DNA from: Ligustrum vulgare
Taxonomy: Eukaryota > Streptophyta > Magnoliopsida > Lamiales > Oleaceae
DNA length: 64,000 bases
Direction: 5' to 3'
NCBI GenBank assembly: GCA_963555705.1
Contig: OY743179.1
Location: 23,072,692 to 23,136,691, forward strand
Part shown: positions 29,494 to 42,565 of the stretch, in pieces
How the letters are laid out: each line of letters begins with the position of its first letter
How positions within the stretch are numbered: position 1 is the stretch's first letter
Notes under the pieces: model-generated
What the model saw: only the letters and a program-made list of their open reading frames with translations
Database searches by the model: none
What the model was told of the DNA's origin: nothing
Translations under genes and position numbers: made by a program

Positions 29494-31799
29494 TGAGAGT
29501 TAATAATAAAAGTTATCATCATCTAACCACTTAATTCAAACAATTTATGTCATGGGGATTACAAAATATTGAGAAAAATGTGGTAGGGTTTCATAAATTT
29601 GTCATAGTATAATCTTGTTTCCTTCTTGTTAATATCTAGATTATAGTTATAAATGCTCTGACTAAACCCATTGATGGTAAAAGTGAAATTTTAACTTGAA
29701 ATCTTGATTAATTGAATATTTCGCTCCAAGTATTGTTTAGCGACGTTCTGTATATGAGCCTCTTCAAACATGACTTATTTCTATTGATTCGATGATCCCT
29801 ATCGGACGTGGTAAGTGATAATTAATTATTGGAGATAGACGGAATGGTAAAATAGCAATGGCCACAAATACAATTCTCAATCAACAAGGATTAAGGGAAA
29901 AAAACAATCGTACAATAGCAACAATTGATTATTTCGGATAACTTTAAAGTCGATCAAAGGAATACATTTTTTTTAATTGATATAATTAATCTCCTTGAAA
30001 CTAAAAGAACCTTATAAATTTTTTGTACAGTAGGATTATTAAGAAATGGTCGAATTTAAATTAAGAAGTTAGTCAATTAGTACAGTTCAATTTATCAAAT
30101 CAATTTGTTTTTGTACACACAATCATATAATATATTTACTAGTCACCTGCTTTATTCTATGTCGGGACTTGGAATATTTTAGGAAGAATTTGAATTTCTA
30201 TTAATGATTTTTAATGCTTATTCTAGCACAATTGAAATTATGTACTTACTCATTATATAATACAAGTCTGGCACACGTACGATGTAAGTGTCGTATTTTT
30301 GTTAAGTATGTAATAGTGTATGCACATGTCATGTTGGAAGTTGAATTTTTTGTGTGGAATGCATTTAAAAAGAACCAAAGTGACACTAAGAGACCCTAAA
30401 ATGTTAACACAACAGAAATGCCAAAAAATGAAGAATATTTCTCCGTAAGGAGATTTTTCTCTATAGTGCATCTTGAAAATACATATTAAACACATAGCTA
30501 TCTTCATAGAGGACACTATGCATATGTTGGTTAACAACAGAAGACAAAAGATATATTGTACAGATGAATGAAATGTAGATTAAACAATCGACATTTTAAA
30601 AAAATTAAAAAAAGGAAACTAAAAACAAATAATTAAAAAAAATGAAAGCCGATTTCCATAGGTGAAAGAGACACAAGGAAAAAGTGAATTTTTTTTTTTA
30701 AATATTCAATGATTTGGGAAAGCAAGATGTTCTAAACACATGTACGCAAATAGGTAAAAAGCACTCAGATATTTCTTTATATACATGTTAACTGGTATCT
30801 ATGTTTACATTTTGTAAAAATATTTACGTATATTCGATCTTTAACTGGAAGAGTACAAATGGAATAAGTGTATTAGAAATGAAATTAAATATCACGAAAA
30901 CAAGAAATAGACATAACAAGAAATGACACAATTACAGTTAAATTTTATTTGTAAACCTAAATGTACGTTTTTTTTTTAACAAGCTTCTGATTGGCTTACA
31001 CCCAAATACAAGATTCAAAAGACAGAAAGGGTAAATAAATATGCCTTGGTGAAGTTAGGGTGTTTGTGTTAAGAGAAATAACTTCAAGCTAGAATTCATA
31101 AAAGGTATAAAGATCAAGCATTCCAACTAATAGTCGTTCTAGATCTAACAAAAAAATCACATTTATCAGAAACGTACACCTAAATGCAGGATTATAGAAA
31201 AAAGAAAAAAAGGAAACGCGGACATAAAAGTATATGTGTTAAGAGAATTACCTTCAAAGACTTTATTCTTTACTACACCTTAACAGAACCACAAAAAATT
31301 CCACATATAAGAAAGAAATATTACACAGTCAGCAGTTTATATCGCTAAAAAACAAAAAATAAAAAAAATCGAAAAAAGGAAGGTAGATCTTAACGGTTAA
31401 CACAAGTACTAAAGAAAAAAAATTGAGCAACATAAGGAACCAGACACACAAACCCCTAAACATGATCGTCCCGAACACAGTTACGACGATCCAAACACAG
31501 TTCCAACGACAAAACACGAACGTGAAAAAAAATTGTCGACAAAAAAAAAAAGATCAGAAACAAAAAAAAAAAAAAAAAATGAGAAAACATACTCACCACA
31601 ACAATATCTTCAAAGTTGCAGGAGCGTCGGCGTAAAGATCATTTATTTGAGCATCGGCATGGAGAGTTTGAAGAAATTCTAGGGTAGGGTATACTGAAAA
31701 GAAGACTAAACGAAGGGCCTAATTCTAAAACACTCCTATTAATGAGTCAAGAAGCTGTGCAAATGCCGAATGAAGAAAATTAATATTCTAAGCCCATTA
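29494..31799. other. non-genic, no gene recognised
   Basis: AT-rich. A cagttaaattttatttgtaaacctaaatg region near 30940 is loosely repeated near 31170 (acacctaaatgcagg with gtgttaagagaa following both). On the minus strand, 31590-31680 looks like a short exon ending in a GTGAGTATG donor, but no coding partner was found. Confidence 0.3.
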
Positions 31800-32690
31800 T
31801 GAAGGCTCCATGGTATCAACTCATAAGTTTCACCCTTGTTCTAATTCCTTAGGGACATCTTTGCATAGATGATATGCTAAGAAATCAACCAAGACCTGAT
31901 TATTTACAACCTTTTGAGACACATGTTGAATGTCAAATTCAGGTCAAAGACAAAAATCAAATTCTTTGATATAATATTGGGCAAGAAAATATGTACTTTA
32001 TTAAATCTATCTTCAAAACTAAGTACACTGTCAAAGGCTGTAAATAAACCCTTAAATTTGTACATGTGAAATACAAGGCTAGACATAATTTCTCCATAGG
32101 GGAATAATTATATTTGCATTTAAATATTTTCTCCTAAGATAATAAAAGATTTTTTTCTCACCCCATGTGATCTTCTTGGGAGATCATGCCTGTAATAGAT
32201 TGTTCTTCAGTCAATATATACAACTTCATTCTTCTCCCAAATAAAGGAGAAACACTAACTGGTGGTCTTGATAAATAGGCCATTAAGTTATTGAAAGTCT
32301 CTTGATTGTTCTATAATTTAGATGAATTCATCCTGATTCTTTGCCTTAAGATTTGTGCTTTTGCTCAGCCTGCACAATTGGAAATAAAATCTCCTTAAAA
32401 AATTGATTTGGCCTAAGATCTTAGTGCGAATCTCCTTTAGGGTTGTTTGTGAGGTTTATAGATGGGTTTAGTGGGTAATCTATGTTCAACTGGCATTCTA
32501 TCTAGCTCAGGCACTTCCTCATATTCTCTTGCAAAGCAGTCTTTATACTCCTTTAAAATTGACATGAGTTTTAATGTTACTTCTTCATTCAATAGTTGGC
32601 TAATAAATGTTGGACGATTTTCTCCTTCAATTTCAAAGTTGATGTTCTTCATTCGATATATACAGCTTCATTGGTCTCCCAGATAATTAA
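31800..32690 (-). pseudogene. Ty3/gypsy pol fragment (RT start and RNase H)
   Basis: The minus strand at 32652-32437 encodes the segment before and into the reverse transcriptase: RPTFISQLLNEEVTLKLMSI, KEYKDCFAREYEEVPELD and VEHRLPTKPIYKPHKQP. Further on, in shifting frames, come RNase H-like pieces (YSPMEKLCLALYFTCTNL, LLSEFDIT-like FDLNLTFNMCLKRL, VLVDFLAYHLCKD) between about 32200 and 31850. The catalytic core of the reverse transcriptase is deleted and stops and frameshifts are many. No LTRs are attached. The motif set fits a plant Ty3/gypsy chromovirus- or Tat-like polyprotein. Confidence 0.75.
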
Positions 32691-33216
32691 AATATACGAA
32701 TATAATGCTTGAAAATTGTGTAATATATCATTTATTTTCTTAAACCGTCGAAATATACAAGTTTTGAGTGTTTTTGAATGAATCTTCAACTTATGGATTC
32801 CATAAAATATGTTTTGCTTTTATGTTTACAATTATAGTGAAAGAGAAAAATAATATACGTTACCATAGTCAAGTCACATCTAACATTTTATATTGTAATA
32901 TTTCACAACATGCTTGAACATAAATTCGGTTCAAGAATTCTTATTTGAATAGATAAATTCAAAGATGTTTTTGTGTGGTTGAATCACCTTACTTTCCAAA
33001 CTCCAAAATATGCATCTTCTTGCACTCCAATTGTCTCAATCCCAATCACAATGGAAGGGGGTTATTTGTCACAACAGTACCTAATTTTATGAGTTTTCAT
33101 GCCAAAAATGTGGTTTAAGGGCCTTTCCAATTTATATGTATTTTCACATATGAATTTTACACTTGTTCCTACCATCATGTTTTTTTTCTCTCTCAAGACA
33201 ATTACTTGAAGTTATA
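32691..33216. other. spacer, nothing recognised
   Basis: AT-rich sequence between the gypsy fragment and the copia LTR. Confidence 0.35.
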
Positions 33217-33833
33217 TGTGTAGAATCAATTGGCCCAACTGCAGTCATTTTATTCAGCCCATATTGTCAGCCCAATATTTGTAATGATGCTGAGCCTATA
33301 CACTCATTAACCCGGAGCCCAAGTCGCACCTCATATAACACGCTTTTATCTCAACAAACTGGATCAGTTACAACCGTCTGATCTATCCACCTGGATCAGT
33401 TCTGGCGGTTGGATCAACCTTATCTCTTAACCAGATGAAAAGGCAAGGAAGCGTCCAGATTCATTATTCTGATCATTCATCCGTCTCTCTGTTTTTGCTC
33501 TCTCTCTCTCTCTCTCTCTCTCTCTACAAACTACGCCTCTTTGTACTTGGCGATTTCTCTCTTTCCGGTTGATCTTTCAGAAGAAATTGGTAGATATTCT
33601 TTTGAAATTGTTAGGGAGTATTTTTGTGTTCTTAGTAAACACATTTTGTTCCATTTTTAGAGAGTTTTCCAGAGAGTTTTGTACGAGTTCTGTGATTTGT
33701 GATTTTTGCGATATTTGTGTATTAAACCAGATTTTGATACAGTTTTCTTTGTTGTTGTTGTTTGAAAATCAATAAAAGTTCTTCATTTTTGTTGGGTTGC
33801 TTTTCTTGAAATCTCTACAGTGGTATCAGAGCC
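33217..33833 (+). mobile_element. Ty1/copia 5' LTR and primer-binding site
   Basis: An LTR of about 603 bp, starting near tgtgtagaatcaattggc and ending in tctctaca at 33819, is followed one base later by tggtatcagagcc (33821-33833), complementary to initiator-Met tRNA. A (CT)n run lies at 33498-33525 and aaaatcaataaaagttc near 33766 is a likely poly(A) signal. No matching 3' LTR is found in the window. Confidence 0.75.
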
Positions 33834-34498
33834 TTAGGGTTTCTAATACGGGAAAATTTTTGGGGGTTTGTCGTTTTGGGTTATCTGGGATCTTTTTTCT
33901 TCCTCTTGAAACTTCAAAAATTTGTGAAAACCCCCATATCTTACGTACTCAGGGTTGATTATTCTGAAACCTTTGAGTTTTCTAAAGGATCTGCATATTT
34001 TGGCTACGGATCTTGTGGTAACTTGGCACTTTGGTACTTGATCATGAAAGATTTGAGGTCAGATCTAACTTTGCTTGAAAGTTTCAAAAGAAACTTCGAA
34101 AATCGCAGCAATCAGGTGATATCTTGAAACTCTTTTAGGGTTTCTTTAACTTTCTTTATCCTTTGATCTTTCTGTTTCCTCAGTTGAAGCCCACTTTGAC
34201 CCTTTTACTCACCTTTGTCCAGGATTCCTTTTGAGAATTCGGGAATCTGAGGGAGTTCTTGGCCGACCCAAGTAGGGTTAAGGGAAAGAAAGCTATCTTT
34301 AAATGATTCTTGCACATAATTGATCCACTACTGTATAATTTGTTATCTGCAGTATTAATTTGTGCCTTGTGTTGTATATTGCATGTAAAAATCTGAAATT
34401 TGTAAAACTCTGTTTTACACTTGACTGCATAATTTGCTTGTTTTGTTCTGTTCCTACTCTTAATTGTGCATTCTTTGTCTTCCATAAGTGCTTTAAAC

Positions 34499-37400
34499 AT
34501 GAATACTGCTAAGGTTGAAGTTGAAATTTGGAATGGGAAGGGGGATTTTAGTTTATGGAGACAGAAAATTAAAGCCCTCTTACTTCAACTAAAATGTGTT
34601 AAAGTCATAGATGAGACCTGGCCTAAAACCATGACTAAGGAAAGAAGAACTGAATTAGATGAACTTGCTTGGAGTACCCTGTTCCTTCACCTATCTGATA
34701 CAGTGATTAGGAAAGTAGGGGATACCAAAATCGCTGCAGACCTATGGGACAAACTTGAAGAACTTTTTCTTACTGTTTCTTTACCAAACAAATGTTTTTT
34801 ATGGAAAAAAATTTTTAGCTTCAAGTTTGATCCTACTTTAGGTGCTGAAGAAAACATAGACAGGTTTAATAGGATAACTCAGGATCTTCTAAATACTGGA
34901 GAGAAAACCACTGAAGACCAGAGAGTTGTGTGTTTGTTAAATGGCATGGGGGATAAGTATAAGAACATTAGGAATGCTTTAGAGTATGGAGGGCAGAAAC
35001 TGTCTGTTGAAATAATATATACATCTCTTAAAAATAAGGAATTAGAATCCAATTTAGAGCACAAAGAGGCCTATAATGTTGAGTCCACATCTCATAGGGG
35101 CAGAAACTCCTTTAGAGGAAATATAAGAGGCTGGACCCAAAATAGAAACAATCATAGACAGGCTAAAGACTATCAAAATAAGAATTTCATACCAAACAAA
35201 CCTAGAGATAAGAAATATGACAATAAAAAATGTGATCAAAACAGGTTTGAAACTAAAAGGTATGACAATAAGATTGATAGGAAGCCTGATGAAACTAGAA
35301 GATGTTTTTATTGTGGTAAGATTGGTCATTTAGTTGATAAGTGCTTTAAGAAGTTAAGGGATGATGCTAGAAACAAACCACAGGAACCTGCAGACATTCA
35401 AAACAATAGTGGAGTTGTTTATGTTACAACCACTTCAAATATGAAAGATGAATGGATCCTAGACTCAGGCTGTATTTTTCGTATGTGCCCTTATAGGGAT
35501 CTATTTGATACTTTTTCTATCCATACCTCTGGTTCTGTGAAACTAGGGAATGATGTATCCTGTGACATAAAAGGAATTGGTACTGTGACTTTAAAACTTG
35601 CTGATAATAACAATTTGATCCTAAACCAAACCAGGTATGTCCTTGATTTAAGAAGAAACCTCATCTCATTGGGTATTTTAGATGATGATGGTTATGAAAT
35701 CAGACTCAGCAGTGGATACATAAATATCTTGAATAACAATTTGTTGTTTTTAAGTACAGTCAAGTCTAATGGCATTTATATTTTGTCTGTGCAATATGCC
35801 TTTCCTACTTCTATGACTATTGAAACTGTTGACAATAACTTGTCTGATTTGTGGCATAAAAGATTAGGCCATGTAGGAGAAAAATGACTTAGAAGGTTGG
35901 AGAAAAATGGATATTTTGGAAAAGATGTTTTTCAGAAACTTAGCCCCTGTTCTCTTTACTGTTTTGAGGTCGTTTTCTGTTTTTATTTTCGAAAACGTTA
36001 AAAACGCGTTCTCTTTATCATTTTCGAAAACTCATTTTGGAAAACAAAAAAAAAATTTGTACACAAAACGGAAAACGCCCGAAACATCGTTTTGGGCGTT
36101 TTGTGTGTATTTCGACACAAAATGTCCAAAACGCGAAAAACGCGTTTTGGGAATTTTTATTTTTATTTATTATTTTATAGAATTATCTTAACGTAGAACT
36201 AAGTTTAATATAAAGTTTTTATTTAATTTTTTTTTTTTTTAGAATTATCCTAGCTTGGAACTAAGCCTAAATAAAGATTATTTTTTTTTTTTTTAAATTA
36301 TCCTAACTTGGAACTTAGTTTAAATAAAGTTTTATTGAATTCAATATCAACATTACAAAAAAAAAAAAATTTAAATGAGAATTCTTGTTGTTATATTTCA
36401 AAAAATGCAATGATAAATGGACTCTGGTGATTTTGAAAGAACTTGCATTTTCTGGATTTTAATAGAAGTAGAGCTTTCTCAAGTCCCGAACCTGACCAAG
36501 CTGTGTTAATATAGACTCTTAATGCTCACATTAGTGTGTTGCATGTAACCATATTTTTAGTGTATTGTGAAATGAAATTTGAGTTGGAGTTAGTAGTATT
36601 CTGCAAGCAAATTAATTAAAAATAGTTTAAATAGTGTTTTGCAAAATTTCAAACAGAACGTGTTTTCCAGCTTTTCATTTTCAAAAACAGTTTTCAGAAA
36701 TAACAAACCAAACGCGTTTTCAGCAAATTTGAAAACAAAAATGAAAACACAAAACACAAAACATTTTCGAAAATGAAAATACAAAATAAAATACAAACAG
36801 AACGCCACCTTAGTTTTTGTGAATAATGTGTTTTGGGAAAACAAAAAATTTCTTCATTTGGTAAAGCTGTTCATAAATCCAAGGTTATTCTTGAATATTT
36901 GCATGCATACCTCTGGGGTCCTGATCCTATCAACACAGTTTCTGATTTTAGATATTTTTTGTTGATTATTGATGACTATTCCAGAAAGTCTTAGGTTCAT
37001 TTGTTGAAATTCAAAGACCAAACTGTTTCTATTTTCAAAAATTTTATTACCTTGGTTGAAAATTTGAAAAACAAAACGGTTAAAGTGATCAGAACTGACA
37101 ATGGTTTGAAGTTCTGTAATTTTGAATTTGATGATTTTTGTAAACACCAAGGCATAATTAGACATAGGACTGTTGTATACAGTCTACTGCAAAACGGGGT
37201 TGCTGAAAGGATGAACATGACCTTGTTAGAAAGAACAATGTGCATGTTAATCCAATCAAATTTGCCAAATTTTTTTTAGGGGGAAGCAGTTAAGACTGTA
37301 TGTTTTTTAATTAATTTGTGTCCTTCTAGTGCTGTAAACTACAGCATTCCAGATCAAATCTGAAATGATGCAGCTCCAGATTATTCTGTTTTAAAGGTTT

Positions 37401-37503
37401 TTGGCTGTTCTGCCTATGCTCATCAGGTTCAATCCAAACTTGAACCTAGGTCTTTAAAATGTGTTTTTGTTGGATATGGGGAAGGGGTTAAAGGTTGCAG
37501 ACT
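34499..37503 (+). pseudogene. Ty1/copia gag-pol, truncated, split by a MITE
   Basis: Gag starts MNTAKVEVEIWNGKGDFSLW and carries a CCHC knuckle (CFYCGKIGHLVDKC). Protease follows with EWILDSGCIFRMCP, then the pre-integrase domain DLWHKRLGHVGEK and a stop at 35885-35887. The frame resumes as LRRLEKNGYFGKDVFQKL, is cut by the Tourist-like element, and continues SFCE-stop-CVLGK. The integrase core has LIIDDYSRKS, VIRTDNGLKFCNF and NGVAERMN, i.e. D, D and E, with one TAG where Trp is usual (36992). The integrase C-terminus reaches CVFVGYGEGVKGCRL, after which the element stops at about 37503. Reverse transcriptase, RNase H and the 3' LTR are missing. The few lesions suggest a fairly young copy. 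Confidence 0.9.
35943..36809. mobile_element. Tourist-like (PIF/Harbinger) element, copy 2
   Basis: An 867-bp element with the ends of the 4225-4769 copy, flanked by TTA on both sides (35940-35942 and 36810-36812). Deleting it with one TTA rejoins the copia frame as DVFQKL-SFCE, the expected sequence at that position, so the boundaries are exact. It includes a 307-bp middle segment between 11-bp tagtttaaata repeats (36316-36326, 36623-36633) that copy 1 lacks. It encodes no transposase. Confidence 0.93.
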
Positions 37504-37604
37504 TTAAAACGAACTCTTTCTTTGCATCTATTTAAGGAATTAGTCTCAGGTTTGATCTTTCCATTAAATGAAAGCATATTTATAATTTTCATTTCCCCTA
37601 CAAG

Positions 37605-37639
37605 ATCATGAAGAACAATTTTGAAGTGGTTGATGAGGT

Positions 37640-37685
<46 letters not shown>

Positions 37686-38189
37686 GATGAGATGCTTTTC
37701 AAAATGGATGAATATCTCTTGCAAAAGGCTAAGGAACGACAACTTCCGGAAGACATACCTTTGGAGGAGATACCCATTGATGATACTGAGGCTGGACTTA
37801 ATATCATGATATCTGTACTAGGTGAGAAACTTGGGCATCAAATTCGTGGTTTGGGAAATGATCGTCTTTTAAACATTAGGACTAATTCACATGTGCACAA
37901 TTTGGAGCAAGATTTGGAAGTAGAACGTACTTCTCGAAAGGCAACCGATACATCTCGAGTGAAGATAGAGGAAAGGATGCAAAATAAACTGAAGGCTGTT
38001 GAGCGACCATTTAATTCTACATTACAATCTTTACATCATTCTATGCAGCAGATATGTCATAATGTTCCTGGTTTTGTCATGCCACCATTTACGCCAATGT
38101 CAATAGATGATGCTATCGAGGAAGATGGTGATGTTGAGGGAGAAGAGAACAACTTTGAGGAAGAACACAACTTTGATGAGGATGAGTAG
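37605..38189 (+). pseudogene. CACTA (Ptta/En-Spm) transposase C-terminal fragment
   Basis: An open frame of 193 codons. After a (CT)n stretch (37643-37682) come DEMLFKMDEYLLQKAKER, VLGEKLGHQIRGLGNDRLL, a coiled-coil-like stretch, LQSLHHSMQQI, and an acidic tail. The GxxxGxIRGLG part resembles the C-terminal region of plant Ptta/En-Spm transposases (Transposase_24). The (CT)n could be a 48-nt intron (gag/gtgaac to ctcag/gatgag), but that is very short for a plant intron. The N-terminal part is lost where it abuts the truncated copia element, so the two elements were fused by deletion or insertion at about 37503. Confidence 0.55.
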
Positions 38190-39984
38190 CATATTTAATC
38201 AAGCTACAAGGATAGATATTTATTTCATTAAATAGATGGATTAATAGATAGCTAAAGAGCATGTTTGCTAAACTATTTTTATGTTTATAATCACATTCAA
38301 TGACAATGAGTTTTTAGTTGGAGTTTGATACAATATTTGGAGTTAGTAATAAATTGTTTTATATTAGAAATTTAAATTTAAATTTAATTTATTTTTATCA
38401 TACAAATAAGCTTTCATACAAACAATTATTTGTGAAGAAAAACTACGATTTAGCCTACAACATCATTTCACTTTATACCTACAAACATATTTCGTAGCCC
38501 AACTTAACATTAGCATACGAAAAATTGTGTAGGGATAGAAATTAGATGATAAATAATATTTGCCTCTAAAAGATTTGTAGGCTTAGATTTCAGTCAACGA
38601 TACATGTTTCGTTGGTAAAATAGACATTAACATACAAATAATTTCGTTGGGAAAGATTTTTGACGATAAATGATTTTTTTAGTAAAAGGGTTCGTAGGCG
38701 CATACCTCCGCAGACAAATGTACTAATTTTGTAGGCTTATGTCTATCCCCTCGATGTTTACCACACAAACCTCCCTATATATATATAGTAACACAATTCA
38801 TTTTCGAAAATTTTATACAGTAATTAAATTCATTCCAACATGTTTTAAATACTAAACATTTTGGATTCTAATATGACGTCGCAATATAATTATAGTTGCA
38901 AAATTAATTTCGCAATGATTTTTTTTTTTTTTTTTAAATTATAGAAGATATAATCCCTATAACTTTGGTAAGAGAATTAATAATCAATATTTCATATAAG
39001 TAAAATTAATAAATATCTCATGAAAATGAAAGATATTAAAAATAATTCCAAAACATGTGAAAAACCATAAAATAAGAATTCCTTTATTTCCATAATGTTC
39101 ATTAGAAAATAAAGACAACCTGGACATATATCACATGAAAGTTATAAAATACGATAAAATAGTACTCAACACTAAAATTAATAAATCAACTAACAAATCT
39201 AAAATTTAAATTAATAGTATAAGTATATCTAATTATTAATTTAAAAAGTGCTACATTCTTGATTTTAATTAATGTTTTGTAATTCTTTAGTAATTGTGTA
39301 GCCAGTCCTTGAAATAGTAATTACGTTTTCCATTTTTTGACAGCTTAGGCTCGGCTCGTTTGACCGGTGCCGAGTTTGGCTTAGCCCACGAGCTCGCGGC
39401 TCGTCTGGCTTGTGTAATTTTTTTATTTTAAATCCCCTCTTACGTTGATTAAGTTAAAATACTTGAAGTCTTGAATATTAATATTATTGATATAAATTTG
39501 TAATTAGTTATAACTTATAAGTTATGTATTAAATAAATTATAAATAACTTAATAAGTAAAAAAATAATGTTATAATTGTTAGTTATTAGTGAATTAAACT
39601 GAAAGTCGAAATGATTAATTATAATTTATAAGTTTATAACGTAAACAAAAACTTGTTAAAATAATCAATTGTCCAATTATAATTTGAAAAGACAAAAACT
39701 AAAATTAAGTAAATAAATTAAAATTTAAAAGTTTAAAAAATAAAATAAAACCCTCATCCTTTTTCCGGGCTTGGGACCAGCTACTAAATAGTCTTAATTG
39801 AATAATTGAATATTCTAATAGGCGGAGTTAAAATTGTACACGAACAATTTGTTACGTGTACAATTTTTATTTTGAAATCAAAATTATATTTTATTTTATA
39901 TATATAAAGAAATTTAAAATTTAAAATTAAATATCATTTTCCTGACTGCATGCAATTTTGGTATACTTATGTTGTATGTGTAAA
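38190..39984. other. CACTA-like subterminal repeats, then AT-rich spacer
   Basis: From 38440 to 38790, short motifs such as ttcgtaggc, tttgtaggctta, tacgaaaaa and their complements recur every 30-60 bp, like subterminal transposase sites of a CACTA element; no TAGTG end was found. 39330-39415 is rich in ggctcg and belongs to the next hAT element. The rest is AT-rich. Confidence 0.4.
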
Positions 39985-42170
39985 TCACTATCTTTCCAAT
40001 CTTTGACACACATCAACGCTTCCAAAATATCTCTTTGAGTCAGCTCTTGACTTCTAACAAAATCCTTTTACCTGCACTAAAAGCAGACTTCGAAGCTACC
40101 TGCTAATCGGAGGTGTTAGTAGATCTTTTGCTATAGCGGAAACAATCGGATATTTTCATTCGTTTGTTCGTCAATAATGAAGTAAATCAAATTCTAAAGA
40201 ATTGGTAGACTCCACATTTCTCAGTAGATCTTGTCCAAAATAAAATTTCAATTCTTCAAGTATTTGAAGTGAACTTGATTCGTTGGTACTAGAAGACATA
40301 CTGTAAAAAGAAGTTCTTTGTGTTTGACTCATTTCTTCCATTAAATTGTATAATTCTACTTCGTCATCTCCAAGTGTAGTGTCACGTGATGGTGTAGATT
40401 GTGTATGATTAACATTAAATCCTAATCGTGCAGCATATATACAGTATACATGTTTACTAGCGTGCTTTCTAAATTATTATAAGTGATAGGTTTATCCAAA
40501 ATCAACGAGCTATTGATTTTTGAAACAAGAATTTTCGTACCATTTAAATTGAAACGCGGGTCCATTATGCATGCTAAGGGAAATAAAATAGGTAAATCTT
40601 CCCAATATTTTCTAAATTTCATCTCCATAGCAATTATCATTTCAGTAAAAAATGAGTCATATCTATATCTATAAAAAGTTCTTACACTAATATAAAGACG
40701 TTCAAGAACTCTTGAACTAGTTGAGTAATATACCCCAGATAATATGTTGGTTGAATCGTAAAAACTTGTCAAAATTTTTTTCATTTTAAAAGCAGCTTCC
40801 AAATCCGATTCTATTAATAGAGGATCATCATCTTTCTTAAGTGTTCTACTGTTATAATATTCCATTATTATGTGTTCATAACCTTCGCATGATTTAAGTA
40901 ACAAGTATGTAGAGTTCCACCTATGGCCTACGTCCGTGATAAATTTCTTATAATCTAAATTGTATTGTGAACACATATCTTCAAAATATTGTTTTCTATT
41001 CAGTGATATGCTTATGTACACTATAACATCTCTAATTTAATTCATTTCCTCTTTAATATGTTTCAAGCCATCTTGAACAATTAAATTTAAAATATGACAT
41101 ACACATCTAACATGGAATAAGAAATCTCCAAAATTCGACTTAAGAATTCTACATAATTTATCTACTACTGGCTTATTTACACTATCATTATCGAAAGTAA
41201 ATGATCGAATTTTAGTTTCGAACCCATATTCTGTAATAATATGAAGTATAGCATTAAATATGTTTGCTACATTATGAGGAAATTTTAGAATTTTAAAAAT
41301 AATAATTTTTATAGGCATAACCCAAAGTGGATCAATGTAGTGTGCAGTTGCAGCAATATAACATTTTTTGTTAATACCTTCCCAAAGATCGGAAGTAAAA
41401 GAAATAACACCACCATAGTTATTTAAATCGACTATTAATTGTTTCTTAGTTTTAAGATAATATTGTATTGTATCAGAATGCAGAGTGTTTCGAGTAAAAC
41501 CAACGTACCTGGGTTGAAGATAAAGCTTGATGTATGTAACAAAGTGTTCGTTGTCCACTATGCTTAGTGGCAACTCCACCCCCGCAATGAATTGAACCAT
41601 TCCAGTTCGATTCTCTACTTCAGAATACATCCAATTTGAAAGTGTTGTAGATCTTGCTCCAAAACTACTGGCGGCCGATGAACCAAATTGTAGTTGACTT
41701 TAATTCGATTCAACGAACCCGTGCTTGGTCTGACACTTGCGATAGTGACGGTTGAGGTGTGTAGTACCAATCCCCTTTGCCCATACCAATTGTTGTGCAC
41801 AATATTTACACACAGCTTTGAATTCATCTTCTCCTTCAGTTTTTTTCCTGTTGCGACCAATTTAAAGTGATCACAACACTTTGAAGTTAACTTCTTACCT
41901 TTTCTAGCTTTTCTTTTTCCTCTTGAGTCAGGAATATCGAGTTAATTTGGTAAGATTTGAACATCCGGATCTTCTTCAACATCGTCTAAATCGATTAGTT
42001 GATTTAATGGATCTTCTTCAATATTATCGGAAATTGGTATGTCGTTGAGACCGACAAATTGATCGTCGAAATGAGCGAGAGATTGTGGTGTTGAGACATC
42101 ATGCCCCCAAATCCATGTGGGCCATCGAACAATTTATTAACAAATTTTCGACTGCTGGGATCCATTCTTT
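39985..42170 (-). pseudogene. hAT transposase (BED finger, RNase H-like, dimerisation)
   Basis: Read on the minus strand from 42170. An acidic N-terminal part is followed by a BED zinc finger (AVCKYCAQQLVWAKG, then HLNRHYRKC) near 41700-41850. The transposase core follows (GGVISFTSDLWEGINKKCYI, FDNDSVNKPVVDKLCRIL, VRCVCHILNLIVQDGL, DVGHRWNSTYLLL, CIMDPRFNLNGTKI) and a C-terminal dimerisation part (KYPIVSAIAKDLLTPPIS), the last with stops, near 40130-40060. The core is open in two long frames, 41630-41037 and 41021-40422; an in-frame stop and frameshifts break it elsewhere. The SFTSDLW and CxxHxLNL motifs are those of Ac/RICESLEEPER-type transposases. It is not functional as it stands. Confidence 0.9.
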
Positions 42171-42385
42171 TGTATGTGATGTAGTGTGGAAAAATTGAAA
42201 TATAAAATGAAATATGTGTAATTGAGAGATGTAATGACAAATTGAGATATTGAAATTGAAGTATCAAATATATAACTAAGTATTGTGATAAACAAAATTA
42301 AAACTTGTAGTTGAAGACTTGCAGACATAGATAAAATTGTATATTTTTAATCTAGAATTGTAGAAACTAGAGTAAATGTAGTAGA

Positions 42386-42565
42386 CAGGGGCGGACCCAA
42401 GAATTTGGTCCAGTGGGTGCGAGATATTGTAAAATGGATGAATCGATCAATAATATGCTAAAAATTTGAAAAAAAAAAAAAACCAAAAAATGAACAAAAA
42501 AAAGAAGAAAATGGGAGCCAGTGGGTGCGACTGCACCCACTGGTCCCTACACAGGTCCGCCACTG
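42386..42565. mobile_element. hAT MITE, 180 bp, same family as 18495-19922
   Basis: The ends are CAGGGGCGGACCCA and, inward from the right, CAGTGGCGGACC, with perfect 8-bp duplications gtagtaga (42378-42385, 42566-42573). The subterminal ccagtgggtgcga...gcacccactgg palindrome is shared with the larger element. It lies in the 5' part of the Ac-like transposon. Confidence 0.92.

Noticed and set aside
37643..37682. A Ser-Leu repeat in a protein
   Set aside because: It is a (CT)n microsatellite that happens to be in frame in a transposase remnant.
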